From: Acorus gramineus
Taxonomy: Eukaryota > Streptophyta > Magnoliopsida > Acorales > Acoraceae
Assembly: GCA_030737835.1 (NCBI GenBank)
Contig: JAUJYN010000034.1
Coordinates: 682,001 to 746,000 of the forward strand
DNA length: 64,000 bases
Direction of reading: 5' to 3'
The translations under genes were made by a program, and so were the position numbers. The stretch's first letter is position 1; every line of letters begins with the position of its first letter. The notes beneath the pieces were generated by a model. That model ran no database searches. It was not told the DNA's origin and saw only the letters and a list, made by a program, of their open reading frames with translations. Below, one piece after another: positions 1-9,420 of this stretch.

Positions 1-137
1 TCCAACCAAAAGGAGAAGACAGCCTACTCACGCGCGTACGATCCTGTTGGATCCGTCGACAACGATTTCTAACACTACTAATGTCATGAATTCTCAAGAA
101 TTCCTCCAGGGCGCATAACTAAGATGCGGGGAAACAT

Positions 138-163
138 ATATTATAACCACAAGGTTATAATAT
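138..163. repeat. 11-bp perfect inverted repeat with 4-nt loop
   Basis: ATATTATAACC, loop ACAA, GGTTATAATAT. The same structure recurs in other LTR copies: 43226-43251 (11 bp), about 21693-21718 and about 58580-58606 (10 bp, loop AACAAG), and in the oppositely oriented copy D at 7835-7860 (10 bp, loop CTTGTT). Confidence 0.75.
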
Positions 164-483
164 TCTCTAAGGCATGCTAATAACAATATAATCACATAAT
201 CCCATCTTGATTTAAATAAATTAAACTAAATGGGAACATGCGTAGGTCGGGGCTTTCCAATTAAGGGACAAGGTGACTAAACATGCATAGGCCGCTATAC
301 ATGATATAAGGGTGCATATCCCTAGCATACAAAGTCTAAGGTGGCATGGATATATCATATTAATCATGCATGCATAGCATTTACATATTATAGCTAGGGG
401 GCCCCATCGATGCGCGACGCGCGTCTATGCGGGTCGAGCGCATCCCTAGAGAGGGGGGGGGGGATTGGAATCAAACCACTCAC

Positions 484-522
484 CTTACAACCCGGGACCT
501 CGCGCATCCCATCCGACGAGAT
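484..522 (-). other. Microexon-like block of LTR copy A, 39 nt
   Basis: On the minus strand the block lies between CTTGCAG (acceptor, 523-529) and GTGAGTGG (donor, from 483 downward). It begins ATCTCGTCGG. Putative intron 1 is 523-1247 (725 bp). Confidence 0.5.
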
Positions 523-1547
523 CTGCAAGGTAGGGGCATCCAACTTGGTGAGTAACAACACAATTTACACATAGAAATCATTAGAAATACCCAATACTCG
601 GACAAGCATGCATACGGACTCGCACGCATGCGAGCACGCACGTACGCACGCGAGTCCGAGTGCCTCGACACCTACCCGAACCCTCGGGCAGCCACACGCA
701 TGGCCCCCCGCACGCGCACGCACGAATGCGCACGCACGCACGCACCCCAGCACCATCGGCGCACTGCCGCGCGCCTGCCTGCACGCCAAGACGCGCTGCC
801 GCACGCGCGCGCATGCTCACGCGCGCCCGCGCGCACTGCGCGTCCAGCCCACGCGCCCTCGCGCAGCACCCCGCGCATGCCCCAGCACGCGCACGCACGT
901 GCACGCACGCGCGCGCACTGGTCCCCAGCCCCGCGCCCAGGCGCATGCCCAGGCGCACTGCCCCGCGCGCGCATGCTCGCGCACACTCCCGCTCGCGCCA
1001 GCACCCACGCGCACCCGCGCACTCGCGCGCACACGCCCGCGCGCGTCTGCGCGCCCACCAGCGCCTACCAGCACCCGCCTGCGCGTTCACGCCGGCAGAC
1101 TGCGCCCAGCGCGCGCCCAGCCCATCCCAACCTTCATTTTAACCCTTCCCAACCCCTCACACACACTAACCCATCTACCTAGCATGCATGACCTCCCTAA
1201 CATCCCCTTAAGCCATGAAAACCAAGAAAAGAAGGGGAGGAGCTCACCTTGGAGGGGGAACGAAAGGGGGAGGTTCGGGGGCCCTCGACGCACCCGCAAC
1301 CACCTCAACCGCCACCACCACTACCACCACCTCCTCAGCCTCTCCTCAGCCTCCTCCTTGGCTGAAAATCAGGGGGGAAGGATCATGATATGAGAGCTTG
1401 AGAGAGAAGGATCAACAACACATGGACAACCCTCACCAACACTTCCTCCACCACCATCTCATTCTCATTGAGTAATAAAATCAAACACCTAAGGGGCTTT
1501 GAATGAGAGAAAGAGAGAGAAGAAGTTGTAGTCGTGGGAGTGAGAAG

Positions 1548-1552
<5 letters not shown>

Positions 1553-1579
<27 letters not shown>
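1553..1579. repeat. GA/CT microsatellite
   Basis: About 13 GA dinucleotides on the plus strand, next to ATAAATA-like sequence on the minus strand. In element sense it lies just downstream of the likely TATA region of LTR A. Confidence 0.9.
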
Positions 1580-1581
<2 letters not shown>

Positions 1582-2071
1582 TTTATCACACAAATATCTA
1601 AAGAGGATAGAAAGACCTAGTCGCCCTTTGACTAGAAATTCTGCGTATGCTTCACTTGAACAGCCATAACTTCTTCGATATAGCTCCGAATTGCACAATT
1701 CCAAGTCCGATGGAAAGCCAAGAAGATTATCTACAACTTTCATGTTTATGCCAAGATCAAATAATCTCTCCAGCTATTCCGAAATTAGAGCTAAACATAG
1801 AACAGGGCTGCTGCCAGAATTTCCCTCCCCGGGGTATACTTGGAAAAATACTCATAACTTTTACTACAAGAATCCAGTTGATCTAATTCCACTTCTGTAC
1901 GAAAGCTAACTCAAAACTGGACATCTCATAATAAAATCATATTTAAACCTCTTTATCTTGGATTTTAACAAAATCAAATCCAAATACCAAATCGGGAATA
2001 CATAACTTCTAGGAAAAAAATTATGTAGCCAAATTTTCAATCAGAGTGCTCCAAATGACACAGGCACAACA

Positions 2072-2238
2072 AGGACCCATAATATATGCAGTTAGATTTT
2101 CAATCAAAGTACTCCAACTCCCGCAGGTAGCTAAAAGTCAAAATTTTAGCGATTCCGATCGAAAAAGAAAAAGGCCCTAAATGACCCAGATGTGACCAAG
2201 GCTTAACCGAAATGGCTCCAAATGACACAGACATAACA
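2072..2238 (-). mobile_element. LTR copy B (subfamily beta), U3 fragment
   Basis: Matches the last about 170 bp of the LTRs ending at 40166 and 50104. In element sense it starts at 2238 with TGTTATGTCTGTGTCATTTG. The flank AGCAG (2239-2243) would be its right target-site duplication; the rest of B lies left of the window, displaced by copy A. It was inserted into the RNase H region of a Copia element. Confidence 0.75.
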
Positions 2239-2641
2239 AGCAGTGTCATGGAAAAGTGTTAAACAAACACTTATAGCTTCATCCACTATGGAAGCCGAAT
2301 TTATTGCTTGTTATGAGGCATCTAATCAAGCAATATGGCTGTAAAATTTTATCTCAGGGCTACATGTTGTGACTTGCATTGAGAAACCATTAAAGCTTTA
2401 TTGTGATAACAAGGCAGCAGAACTATTTTCCAAGAACAACAAGAGTTTGGCAAAATCAAAGCATATTGATTTAAAGTTTCTTGTTGTGAAGGAAAGGGTT
2501 CAGAATCATCATATGTCAATCGAATACATTAATACAAAACTCATGATTGCTGATCCACATACTAAGGGCCTAGCACCTAAGGTTTTCAAGGAGCATGTTG
2601 CTCGTATGGGTGTGGGTTGTCCTCGTGATGTATTTTATTAG
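2239..2641 (+). pseudogene. Ty1/Copia polyprotein remnant: RNase H domain and C-terminus
   Basis: The translation has the Copia RNase H signature: a STMEAEF motif carrying the catalytic Glu region, a LYCDNKAA motif carrying the next acidic residue, and KHIDLKF followed by an ADPHTKGL tail typical of the polyprotein C-terminus. An in-frame stop follows NQAIWL (about 2342), so it is broken. Frame ends with TAG at 2639-2641. Everything upstream (gag, protease, integrase, RT) is missing because LTR B is inserted at 2238. The 3' LTR of the same element is at 8950-9420, pushed away by LTR D. Confidence 0.85.
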
Positions 2642-2895
2642 TGGGAGTTTGTATTGTTGAATTATTTGTTTTATTTTAGATTGACATTTGGGATATCCAT
2701 TTTAGTTTATTGATGATTCTAAAATAAATTTATCTACTTATTCAATTATGGTCGCGCATATATGGTTTGATTAAGTAGAATTTAGAGACTCATTTTGAGT
2801 CATTAAAGTGGACCAGTTGGAAATAGGCATAAAAATCACACTTGTATGTAATTTCCATGCTATACATTCTGTACTTGATCTATGTCGTTGAGGTC
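2642..2895 (+). other. Copia 3' untranslated region, first part
   Basis: A/T-rich sequence between the RNase H stop and LTR D, without a frame. It is continued at 8764-8949 after the inserted LTRs; together about 440 bp between the end of pol and the 3' LTR. Confidence 0.6.
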
Positions 2896-3930
2896 ATTAG
2901 TGTTATATATGTGTCACTTTTAGCCTTCTGGTCACCTTTGGGACATTTCTAGCAGTTTTTCAACTAGTTCTTTTTTCGATCGGAACTGCTAAAATTTTAG
3001 ACTTTTTAGCTATCATCATGAGCTTGAGAACTCCGATTGAAAATCTAACTACACATTATGTGTCCTGATGCCATTTCAAACCACTCACGAAAATTTCATC
3101 GAATTCCGGTAACGTTTCAGAATTTGACAGTTTCGAATCGTATCCGGGTTTTGACCGAGCGGGAATGTCAAAGGGGGACATGACCAAGTCAAAGAGTACT
3201 TTGACCAAGTCAAGTTTGACCATTGACTTGGTCAAATGGTTTTGTTTTTTTGTGTGGATGGGTTGACTCAAAGTCAAGCCACCAAGTGAAATTGTTCCAA
3301 GTGTGTGAGTGTGTGTGTGTGTGTGAAGCCCTATTTGTGGGCGTCCCCTCTCTTTTCCCCATCTCACCATCTCTCACTCACTCCACTCACTCCATTTCAT
3401 CTCCTCTTCCTTATTTTTCCTCCATTAGAGCTAGTAGAAGAAGAAGAAAAGAAAAACCCTAGAAGGGAAAAAGAGAGGTAAGGTTGTGATCTACCTCTCC
3501 ATGGTTTTTGTTTTGTTTTCCCCTTTGTTGACCTCCCTCTCATGGCTTCTCCTCCCCCCTGTTTTCAGCCATTGTTAGGGCTGAGAGTGGCTGAGGTGGT
3601 GGTGGTCTTGGTGGTGGCGATTTGGTGCGCAAAGGGCACCCGAGTTCCCTCCCTTGTTCTTCCTCTCCTTGGGTAAGTCCTTCTCCTCCCTATGCTTGTT
3701 TAGATGCTTGTTTAGGGTGTGTAATTGGGTATGCATGGTATGCATGGATGTTAGGGGGTGTGGGTGGGCTGAGGAGGGGGTGGAAGGGGCTTGGGCACGC
3801 GTGCGGAGTCATCGGCGCGCTGGCGCGCGCAGACGGGTGCGCAGTGCGCGCGGGTACGCGCTGGCTAAGCGCGCGGTGCGTGCGGGCGCGCGCGAGCGTG
3901 CGCGCGCGCACGGCAGCGCGTCTGGGCGCG

Positions 3931-3992
3931 CAGGCAGGGGCGCGGCAGTGCGCCAGGGGCGCAGGCAGGGGCGCGGCAGTGCGCCAGGGGCG
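3931..3992 (+). repeat. 31-bp tandem duplication in the CpG tract of LTR D
   Basis: Two adjacent copies of a unit starting CAGGCAGGGGCGCGGCAG with a 31-bp period. The other LTR copies do not have it, so it arose in this copy. Confidence 0.8.
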
Positions 3993-4221
3993 CAGGGGCG
4001 CGTGCGGGGCGTGCGCATTCATGCGTGCGCGTACGAGGGGCCATGTGTATGGTTGCCAGATGGTTCGGGAGGGTGTCGGGGCACTCGGACTCGCGTGCGT
4101 ACACGCGTGCTCGGGTGCGTGCGGGCCCGTATGCATGCTTGTCCGAGTATTGGGTATTTCTAGTAAATTTCTTATGTATTTGTGTAGTTTACTCACCATA
4201 TTGAGTGCCCATGTCTTGCAG

Positions 4222-4257
4222 ATCTTGACAGACGGTCACGCAACGACCCGGGTTTCG
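4222..4257 (+). other. Microexon-like block of LTR D, 36 nt
   Basis: Preceded by GTCTTGCAG and followed by GTGAGTGGGACAATCC. Putative intron 1 is 3673-4221 (549 bp). Confidence 0.5.
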
Positions 4258-5528
4258 GTGAGTGGGACAATCCAACCCAGTAGGGAGGCGTTCGATGCAC
4301 GTAGGCGTGCATTGCCCTCCCCTGGGGCACCATAATTGTATATTAACATGTAATAAATGTAAAACTATGCATGCATGATTGATATGATGTATCCATGCCA
4401 ACTTAGACTTGTATGCTAGGGAAATGCACCCTTATGTCATGTATAGAGGCCTATGCATGCCTAGACACCAAGTGTCACGCCCCGGGCGTCCCCGGTACGC
4501 AACAAGTGTATATAAAATATCAGAATCTACACAGGAGGTCAATAATATATCATACACAAACAACCAGAATGACACAGACAACAAAGGGGCTGACATGATA
4601 TATACACCAAATGCGGAAGCAAAAGACTGAATCTGTAAATAAACATACTACAGACTCGATACTCAATCATCTGTCCTGTGAGAGCCAATATATATAAATA
4701 ACAACTGAATATATACAAACGCGTGCCAAGCACGGAAATAAAATACATACAGCCAAGAAGGGATGTTGATAGCCTCTGGCACTCGCGGAACGTAGCGCTG
4801 CTCCGCTACTGAAGGAATCCCTCGGAAAGCTCCAACTGCTGCTCTGGCTCCAGCTCAGGCTCAGTGGCAACTGGGGAAAAACATATGCGAGGGGTGAGCC
4901 ACATGCTCAGTGAACAGCACAACCCATGCATCACAGACAATATCGACCACAATTCAGATCTTACTAATCCACAATCTCTTATTAACAACCACAAAATGGT
5001 AACAATTACACAAACTAGTGGGTCGCTCAATCGCCAACCCACTACACCCTCACCCTCACCCTTCAATGGGTGACATAGGATTTTGGGACTGATAATCATC
5101 CAATCACAACTCCAGTGGGTCGCTCATCGCCAACCCACTACACCCTCACCCTCACCCTCACCCTACCACGGGTGACATAGGATTTTAGGACTGACTAGGC
5201 TGTTGGTCACCCTTGGTCCACCGATAGTCTCTCCTCCACTCCGTAGGCCGCTTGGCTATCACCCACAACTTCAGCACAGTCCGTCACAAATATCGGGAGG
5301 CGCCTACTGATGGGAACCCTTGGAAGGGACGGCCTTTCTAACGCTGGGGCAGCCTCTACCGGATCCAACGAAGGGGACAGAACAGCCTATCCATACGCAT
5401 ATGATCCACTCGGATCCGCCGACAACGCATCTCTACAACTCTAATGTCCTGAATTCCTCATAATTCCTCCAAGGCGCATAACCAATATGCGGGGAACATA
5501 CACAATAATTAGCAAGGGTGGAATATCA

Positions 5529-5850
5529 TTGGGGGAAAGAAACTTGGGAGGGCAGCGTGAGTTCCCGATATAGGACACCCCGACAACCAAACAAGGAACA
5601 CGGAGTACCCTAGCCCGGGTCTCACCGCTGTCCTCGCGAGGCCCCTCCCCTATAATATTCACTAAGATGCTAATAATCATACAAGGGGTAAATCATTATT
5701 TATCAATTAGAGGTATAATATTATTGGGACAAGAACTTTGGGAGGGCAGCATGAGGTCCCGATACAGGACATCCCGACAACCAAACAAGGAACATGGAGT
5801 ACCCTAACCCGGGTCTCCATGTTGACCTCGCAAGGCCCCTCCCTATAATA
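5529..5850 (-). repeat. Duplicated module of gamma LTRs (2 units)
   Basis: Two imperfect copies, about 5529-5660 and 5711-5850, each running from a TTGGGAGGGCAG motif to AGGCCCCTCCC and edged by AATATTAT-type sequence. The same pair occurs at about 29757-29897 and 29955-30090 in copy G, and in the opposite orientation at 63740-64000 in copy K. A single unit lies in the internal region of element H (46065-46195). Confidence 0.75.
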
Positions 5851-6156
5851 TTATCTAAGGCATGTATTTAAACATATACTAGCATTTAATTTAATAAATA
5901 AACTAGTAGGACACATGCATAGGCCAAGGCTTCCTAGCATGAGAACAGGGGACATGGTGCATGGCTCATACACATATCCTAAGGGTGCAAGTCCCTAACA
6001 TGAAAAGTCTAGGGTAACATGCATTCTACATTTAAATCATGCTCGCATGAAATATACATTACAACGGTTAATATCAATCCATGGAGCCCCAGGAGAGGTC
6101 GGTATACGCCCAAACGCGTATAACGCCTCTCTACTGGGTTGGATTGTCCCACTCAC

Positions 6157-6192
6157 CGGAATTCGGGTCGACGCGCGACCGTCCGTCGAGAT
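6157..6192 (-). other. Microexon-like block of LTR E, 36 nt
   Basis: Minus strand: acceptor CTTGCAG at 6193-6199, block starting ATCTCGACGG, then donor GTGAGTGGGAC from 6156 downward. Putative intron 1 spans 6193-7158 (966 bp); putative intron 2 spans 4871-6156. Confidence 0.5.
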
Positions 6193-8763
6193 CTGCAAGA
6201 CAGGGTATCAACAGGTGAGTATAATCCACAAATACCCCAAAATACACAAAATACACAAAATCCCAAAATCAAACACCCAACACTCGGGAAAACGTGCATA
6301 CGACCCGCACACACGCTAGCCCGAGCATCCCGACTCACTCCCGAACCCACCGGGCAACCGCACGCACGGCCACCCGCCTCGGGCGCACAGCCGAGCCCCG
6401 GCCCGCGCGCCCAGACGCACTGCCGAGCCCAGCCCGCACACCCGGACACCACCGGCGCACTGCCGCACGCCTGCCCGCGCGCCCCGACGCACCGCCGTAC
6501 GCACGCGCACGCTCGCGCGCGCCCGCGCGCACCGCGCGTCCAGCCCAGCGCACCCCCGTGCGCACTGCACGCACGCCCCAGCACGCGCACGCACTGGTCC
6601 CCAGCACCGCGCGCACTGATCCCCAGCACCGCGCCCAGGCGCATGCCCAGGCGCCGTGCCCAGCACCCAGGCGCAGTGCCCAGGCACCCTGCCCGCGCGC
6701 GCGCACGATCGCGCGCGCGCCTGCGCGCACCCGCGCACACCCCCGCTCGCGCCAGCACCCGCGCGACCACTCCACGCGCACCCGCGCACCCACTCCGTGC
6801 GCACCCACGCACCCGCGCGCGACTGCGTGCCCGACTGCGCCCGCTAGCGCCCAGCGCCCAGCACCCGTGCCCAGCACCCGCGCCCAGCGCCTAGAGCCCA
6901 GCGCCACCCGCGCGCACGCCCGCGCGCACGCGCGCGCGCCCCTGCCAGCTGCTGCACCTGCTGCCTGTGCTGCTGCCCTGCCCGAGGCAGCAACCCCCAT
7001 GCCCGAGCACCTCCACCACCACTCCTCCGGCCACCAATGGCCTCCGACCACCACCCCACCGCCGCCAACGGCCACCCACAGCCGCCGACCACCTCCCAAC
7101 CTCAAATCCCACCTCCTAACAAGCATCTAAGCATGAAAAGAGAAGAAAAAGGGCTTACCAAGGGGGAGGAAGAGATGTTCGGTTGCTCTCCGCGCACCGA
7201 AACCTCTCCCAAAAGGCTTCCAACGCCCGGATCTCTCTTGGCCCTCGAATTGGCCCAAATCAGAGGAGAAGAGAGGGGGGATGGAGGGGCAAAACTCGCC
7301 GGAATTCATATTTGAAAGCACCGGGGTGTAGATCGGGACCCGATCTACACTTCCTATGCTTTAGGTTTTTGGGTTTGAGGGCTCTAAGGGGCTCAAATGG
7401 AAGAAAAATGGAGAAGGGGAGAGAGGGAGCACTTTGGTAGGGATGATGAATAGTGCCAAGTGACTTTTCTCACCCACCTATATAGTCAAGTCACTTAAAA
7501 ACCCGGATACGCCCCGGAACTGTGAAATTTCAGAAACGTTACCGGAATTCGACGAAATTTTCGTGAGAGGCCTAAAATGGCACCAGGACACCAAATATGC
7601 AGTTAGATTTCCAATCGGAGTCCTCTAACTCAGGACGATAGCTAACAGTCCAAAAATTAGCGGTTCCGATCGAAAACCGAAAAAAAACAAAAAACTACCA
7701 GAACGCTCCAACGGTTACCAGCAGGCTAAAAGTGACACATATATAACACCAAGCCCCGAACTATGTATGTTCCCATCTAGTTTAATCTAATTAAATCAAA
7801 ATGAGAGCATTTAGTTACAAGCATGGCTTAGAGAATATTATAACCTTGTTGTTATAATATATGTCTCCCCGCATCTGAGTTATGTGCCCTGGAGGAATTC
7901 TTGAGAATTCATGACATTATTAGCGTTACAAATCGGTGTCGACGGATCCAAGAGGATCGTATCCGTGTGAGTAGGCTGTCTTCTCCTTTTGGTTGGATCC
8001 GATGTAGGGACTCCCCGGCGTTGGCTGACCTGACAGAGGGCTCCCGTCCGTAGGTACCTCCGATGCGTCGGACAATACTGATAGTGGGAGTATACCAGGT
8101 GGAGGCTACGGAGTGTGGGAGAGGCTACCGGGTGGACCAGGGGTGGAGAGCGGTCTAGTATGCCCCAAGAGGCCCATGTCACCCCCCGGAAAGGGTGAGG
8201 GTGAGGGTGAGGGGGGAGGTGGGTTGGCGATGAAACGACCCACTAGAATGTGTAGTTGCTCCCATTTTAGGGACTATAAATTATTTAAGGTTAATATGAA
8301 TTGTGATGCATGGGTTGTGCTATTCACTGAGCGTGTGGCTCACCCCTCGCATATATTTTTCTCCAGTTATATCTGAGTCGGATCTAAAGGAGGAGCTCCC
8401 CGAGGCACATCAGCAGTAGCGGAGCAGCGTCACGTTCTGCGAGTGAGAGGCCATCAGCATCCCCTTTTTTATTGTATGTATTGTTATCCGTGCTTGGGCA
8501 CATACTTGTATTTGGATGTCATTGTGTATATTGGCTCTCACAGGACAGTTGATTATGTATCGGGTCTATAATATGTCTTTGAATTACAGACTCAGTCGTT
8601 TAAGCTTCCGCTATTTGTATATATTATGTCAGCCACCTTATTGTCTGTGTTGTCATTTTCGATGTTGTTTAGAGTATTTTATTGATCTCCTGTATAGACT
8701 GCTGCTGATATTATATATATTTACAACGTATCGGGGACGGCCGCCCTGGGGCGTGACAATTAG

Positions 8764-8949
8764 TATTTGTGACCATGGATGAGTCCTATTACGATAAATG
8801 TGGTAAAGGCTGCCATGATTCTATATTGGTGGTTTCAATGGACAAGATTGTTTAAGAGATGTCACTCATAAATGTTGACAGTAAAGGTTGAGCTCATAAA
8901 GTTACAATACCTAATCTCAATGTGACCTATGTGGCCAAAGTGGAAGCTT
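8764..8949 (+). other. Copia 3' untranslated region, second part
   Basis: Continues 2642-2895 after the inserted LTR D. It ends in CCAAAGTGGAAGCT just before the LTR, the place of the polypurine tract. Confidence 0.6.
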
Positions 8950-9420
8950 GTTAGAAATTTCTGTAAGGTGGGCCTACATAGATCGCATTATTAGGCATTG
9001 ATGACTGTCAAATAAAGAATGAGTGGTGTTGATTATACCTATTCAGTTGTGATTTAATTTTTCCTAAGGTTAAATACACATTTCTTATGCACGTTCAATT
9101 ACACGTGTATTAAATGAGTACAGATTCAGTTTTTATGTGTAGAGACCTATTAAGGACCCATTTGTAATTCCAGTCCTTATGATGGACAAAGACGGAATTT
9201 GGGTTATCTATATAAATGGTTGAGGTCACCACTCCAAACCCTAATTTCTCTTTCTCATACCCATCCCATCATTGTGTGAGAGAAGGCAATAGAGAGAGGG
9301 ACTTAGAGGTGGAAGACCTACCATCAAATCCTTAAAGCAATGGAGGTACGCATATTATTGATTTTTCTTCATTGATCTACATGAGATTTAGGGTTCAGGG
9401 GTTTTATTGAAATCCCAACA
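8950..9420 (+). mobile_element. Ty1/Copia 3' LTR
   Basis: 471 bp starting TGTTAGAAATTTC and ending GAAATCCCAACA, so the ends are TG...CA and form a short imperfect inverted repeat. It directly follows the purine-rich AAAGTGGAAGCT. A TATA-like TATCTATATAAATGG (about 9208-9222) followed by sequence typical of transcribed leaders fits a promoter in U3. It belongs to the RNase H remnant at 2239-2641. No second LTR is in the window. Confidence 0.7.

Larger units (their letters stand above)
1..2071 (-). mobile_element. Tekay/Del-like LTR, copy A (subfamily alpha), cut by window start
   Basis: Long terminal repeat read on the minus strand; its 3' (U5) end lies outside the window. Element sense starts at 2071 with TGTTGTGCCTGTGTCATTTG, as in the copies at 20073-23619, 41471-45180 and 56857-60493. 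It holds a donor-like site (AAG, then GTGAGC, intron from 1247 downward), a CpG-dense tract at about 600-1120, a 39-nt microexon-like block and an 11-bp inverted repeat at 138-163. It is inserted in another LTR; the 5-bp duplication expected on its right would be AGGAC (2072-2076), with the partner outside the window. No protein is encoded: the long frames at 580-1390 on both strands come from the absence of A/T-rich stop codons in GCGC/ACGC sequence. Confidence 0.85.
4473..7748 (-). mobile_element. Solo LTR, copy E (subfamily gamma), nested in D
   Basis: 3276-bp LTR in minus orientation. Plus-strand ends are TGTCACGCCCC and ATATATAACA; perfect target-site duplications CCAAG lie at 4468-4472 and 7749-7753. 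In element sense: U3 start at 7748, a TATA box CTATATAGG at about 7488-7497, donor CCTTG|GTAAGCCC (intron from 7158), a CpG-rich tract at about 6290-6960, the 36-nt block at 6157-6192, two copies of a 140-bp module (5529-5850), ACCCTC-type short repeats near 5045 and 5145, and acceptor TTTTTCCCCAG at about 4871-4881. The long frames over 6150-7130 on both strands follow from base composition. Confidence 0.92.
2901..8758 (+). mobile_element. Solo LTR, copy D (subfamily gamma), split by copy E
   Basis: Plus-oriented LTR starting TGTTATATATGTGTCAC and ending GGGGCGTGACA at 8758. It is flanked by perfect 5-bp target-site duplications ATTAG (2896-2900 and 8759-8763), so it is a solo LTR without internal region. 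Its own length is 2577 bp after removing E (4473-7748) and one copy of E's CCAAG duplication. In order it holds the conserved U3 block (about 3040-3160), a GT microsatellite (about 3308-3326), a donor TTGG|GTAAGT at 3673, a CpG-rich tract (about 3785-4140) with a 31-bp tandem duplication, the 36-nt block at 4222-4257, and an acceptor TTCTCCAG ending at 8366. Frames at 3622-4335 are not considered coding. Confidence 0.92.

Noticed and set aside
580..1393. Several 130-280 codon frames on both strands over the ACGC/GCGC tracts (also 3690-4335, 6139-7130, 22090-22773, 30490-31630, 43650-44283, 59002-59814, 62591-63366)
   Set aside because: They are open in many frames at once, rich in Arg/Ala/Pro/His or Gly, share no domain and shift between copies. 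Lack of stops follows from G/C content.
3056..3370. Minus-strand frame with THTHTHT
   Set aside because: Translation of a CA microsatellite inside LTR D.
5041..5165. Telomeric or interstitial telomere repeats
   Set aside because: The unit is ACCCTC, not CCCTAAA, and it belongs to every LTR copy.
7127..7321. Short protein encoded by LTR exon 1 (compare 62397-62558 and 31711-31808)
   Set aside because: Frames align between copies (GRWKPFG, GKGFGAW) but differences fall at least as often on replacing as on silent positions, and the frame is broken in copy G. Kept as leader sequence.
4473..7748. Reading the TGTCACGCCCC end as the LTR start, giving the opposite orientation
   Set aside because: In element H the primer site adjoins the TGTCACGCC end and the polypurine tract adjoins the TGTTATGCC end, which fixes the sense.
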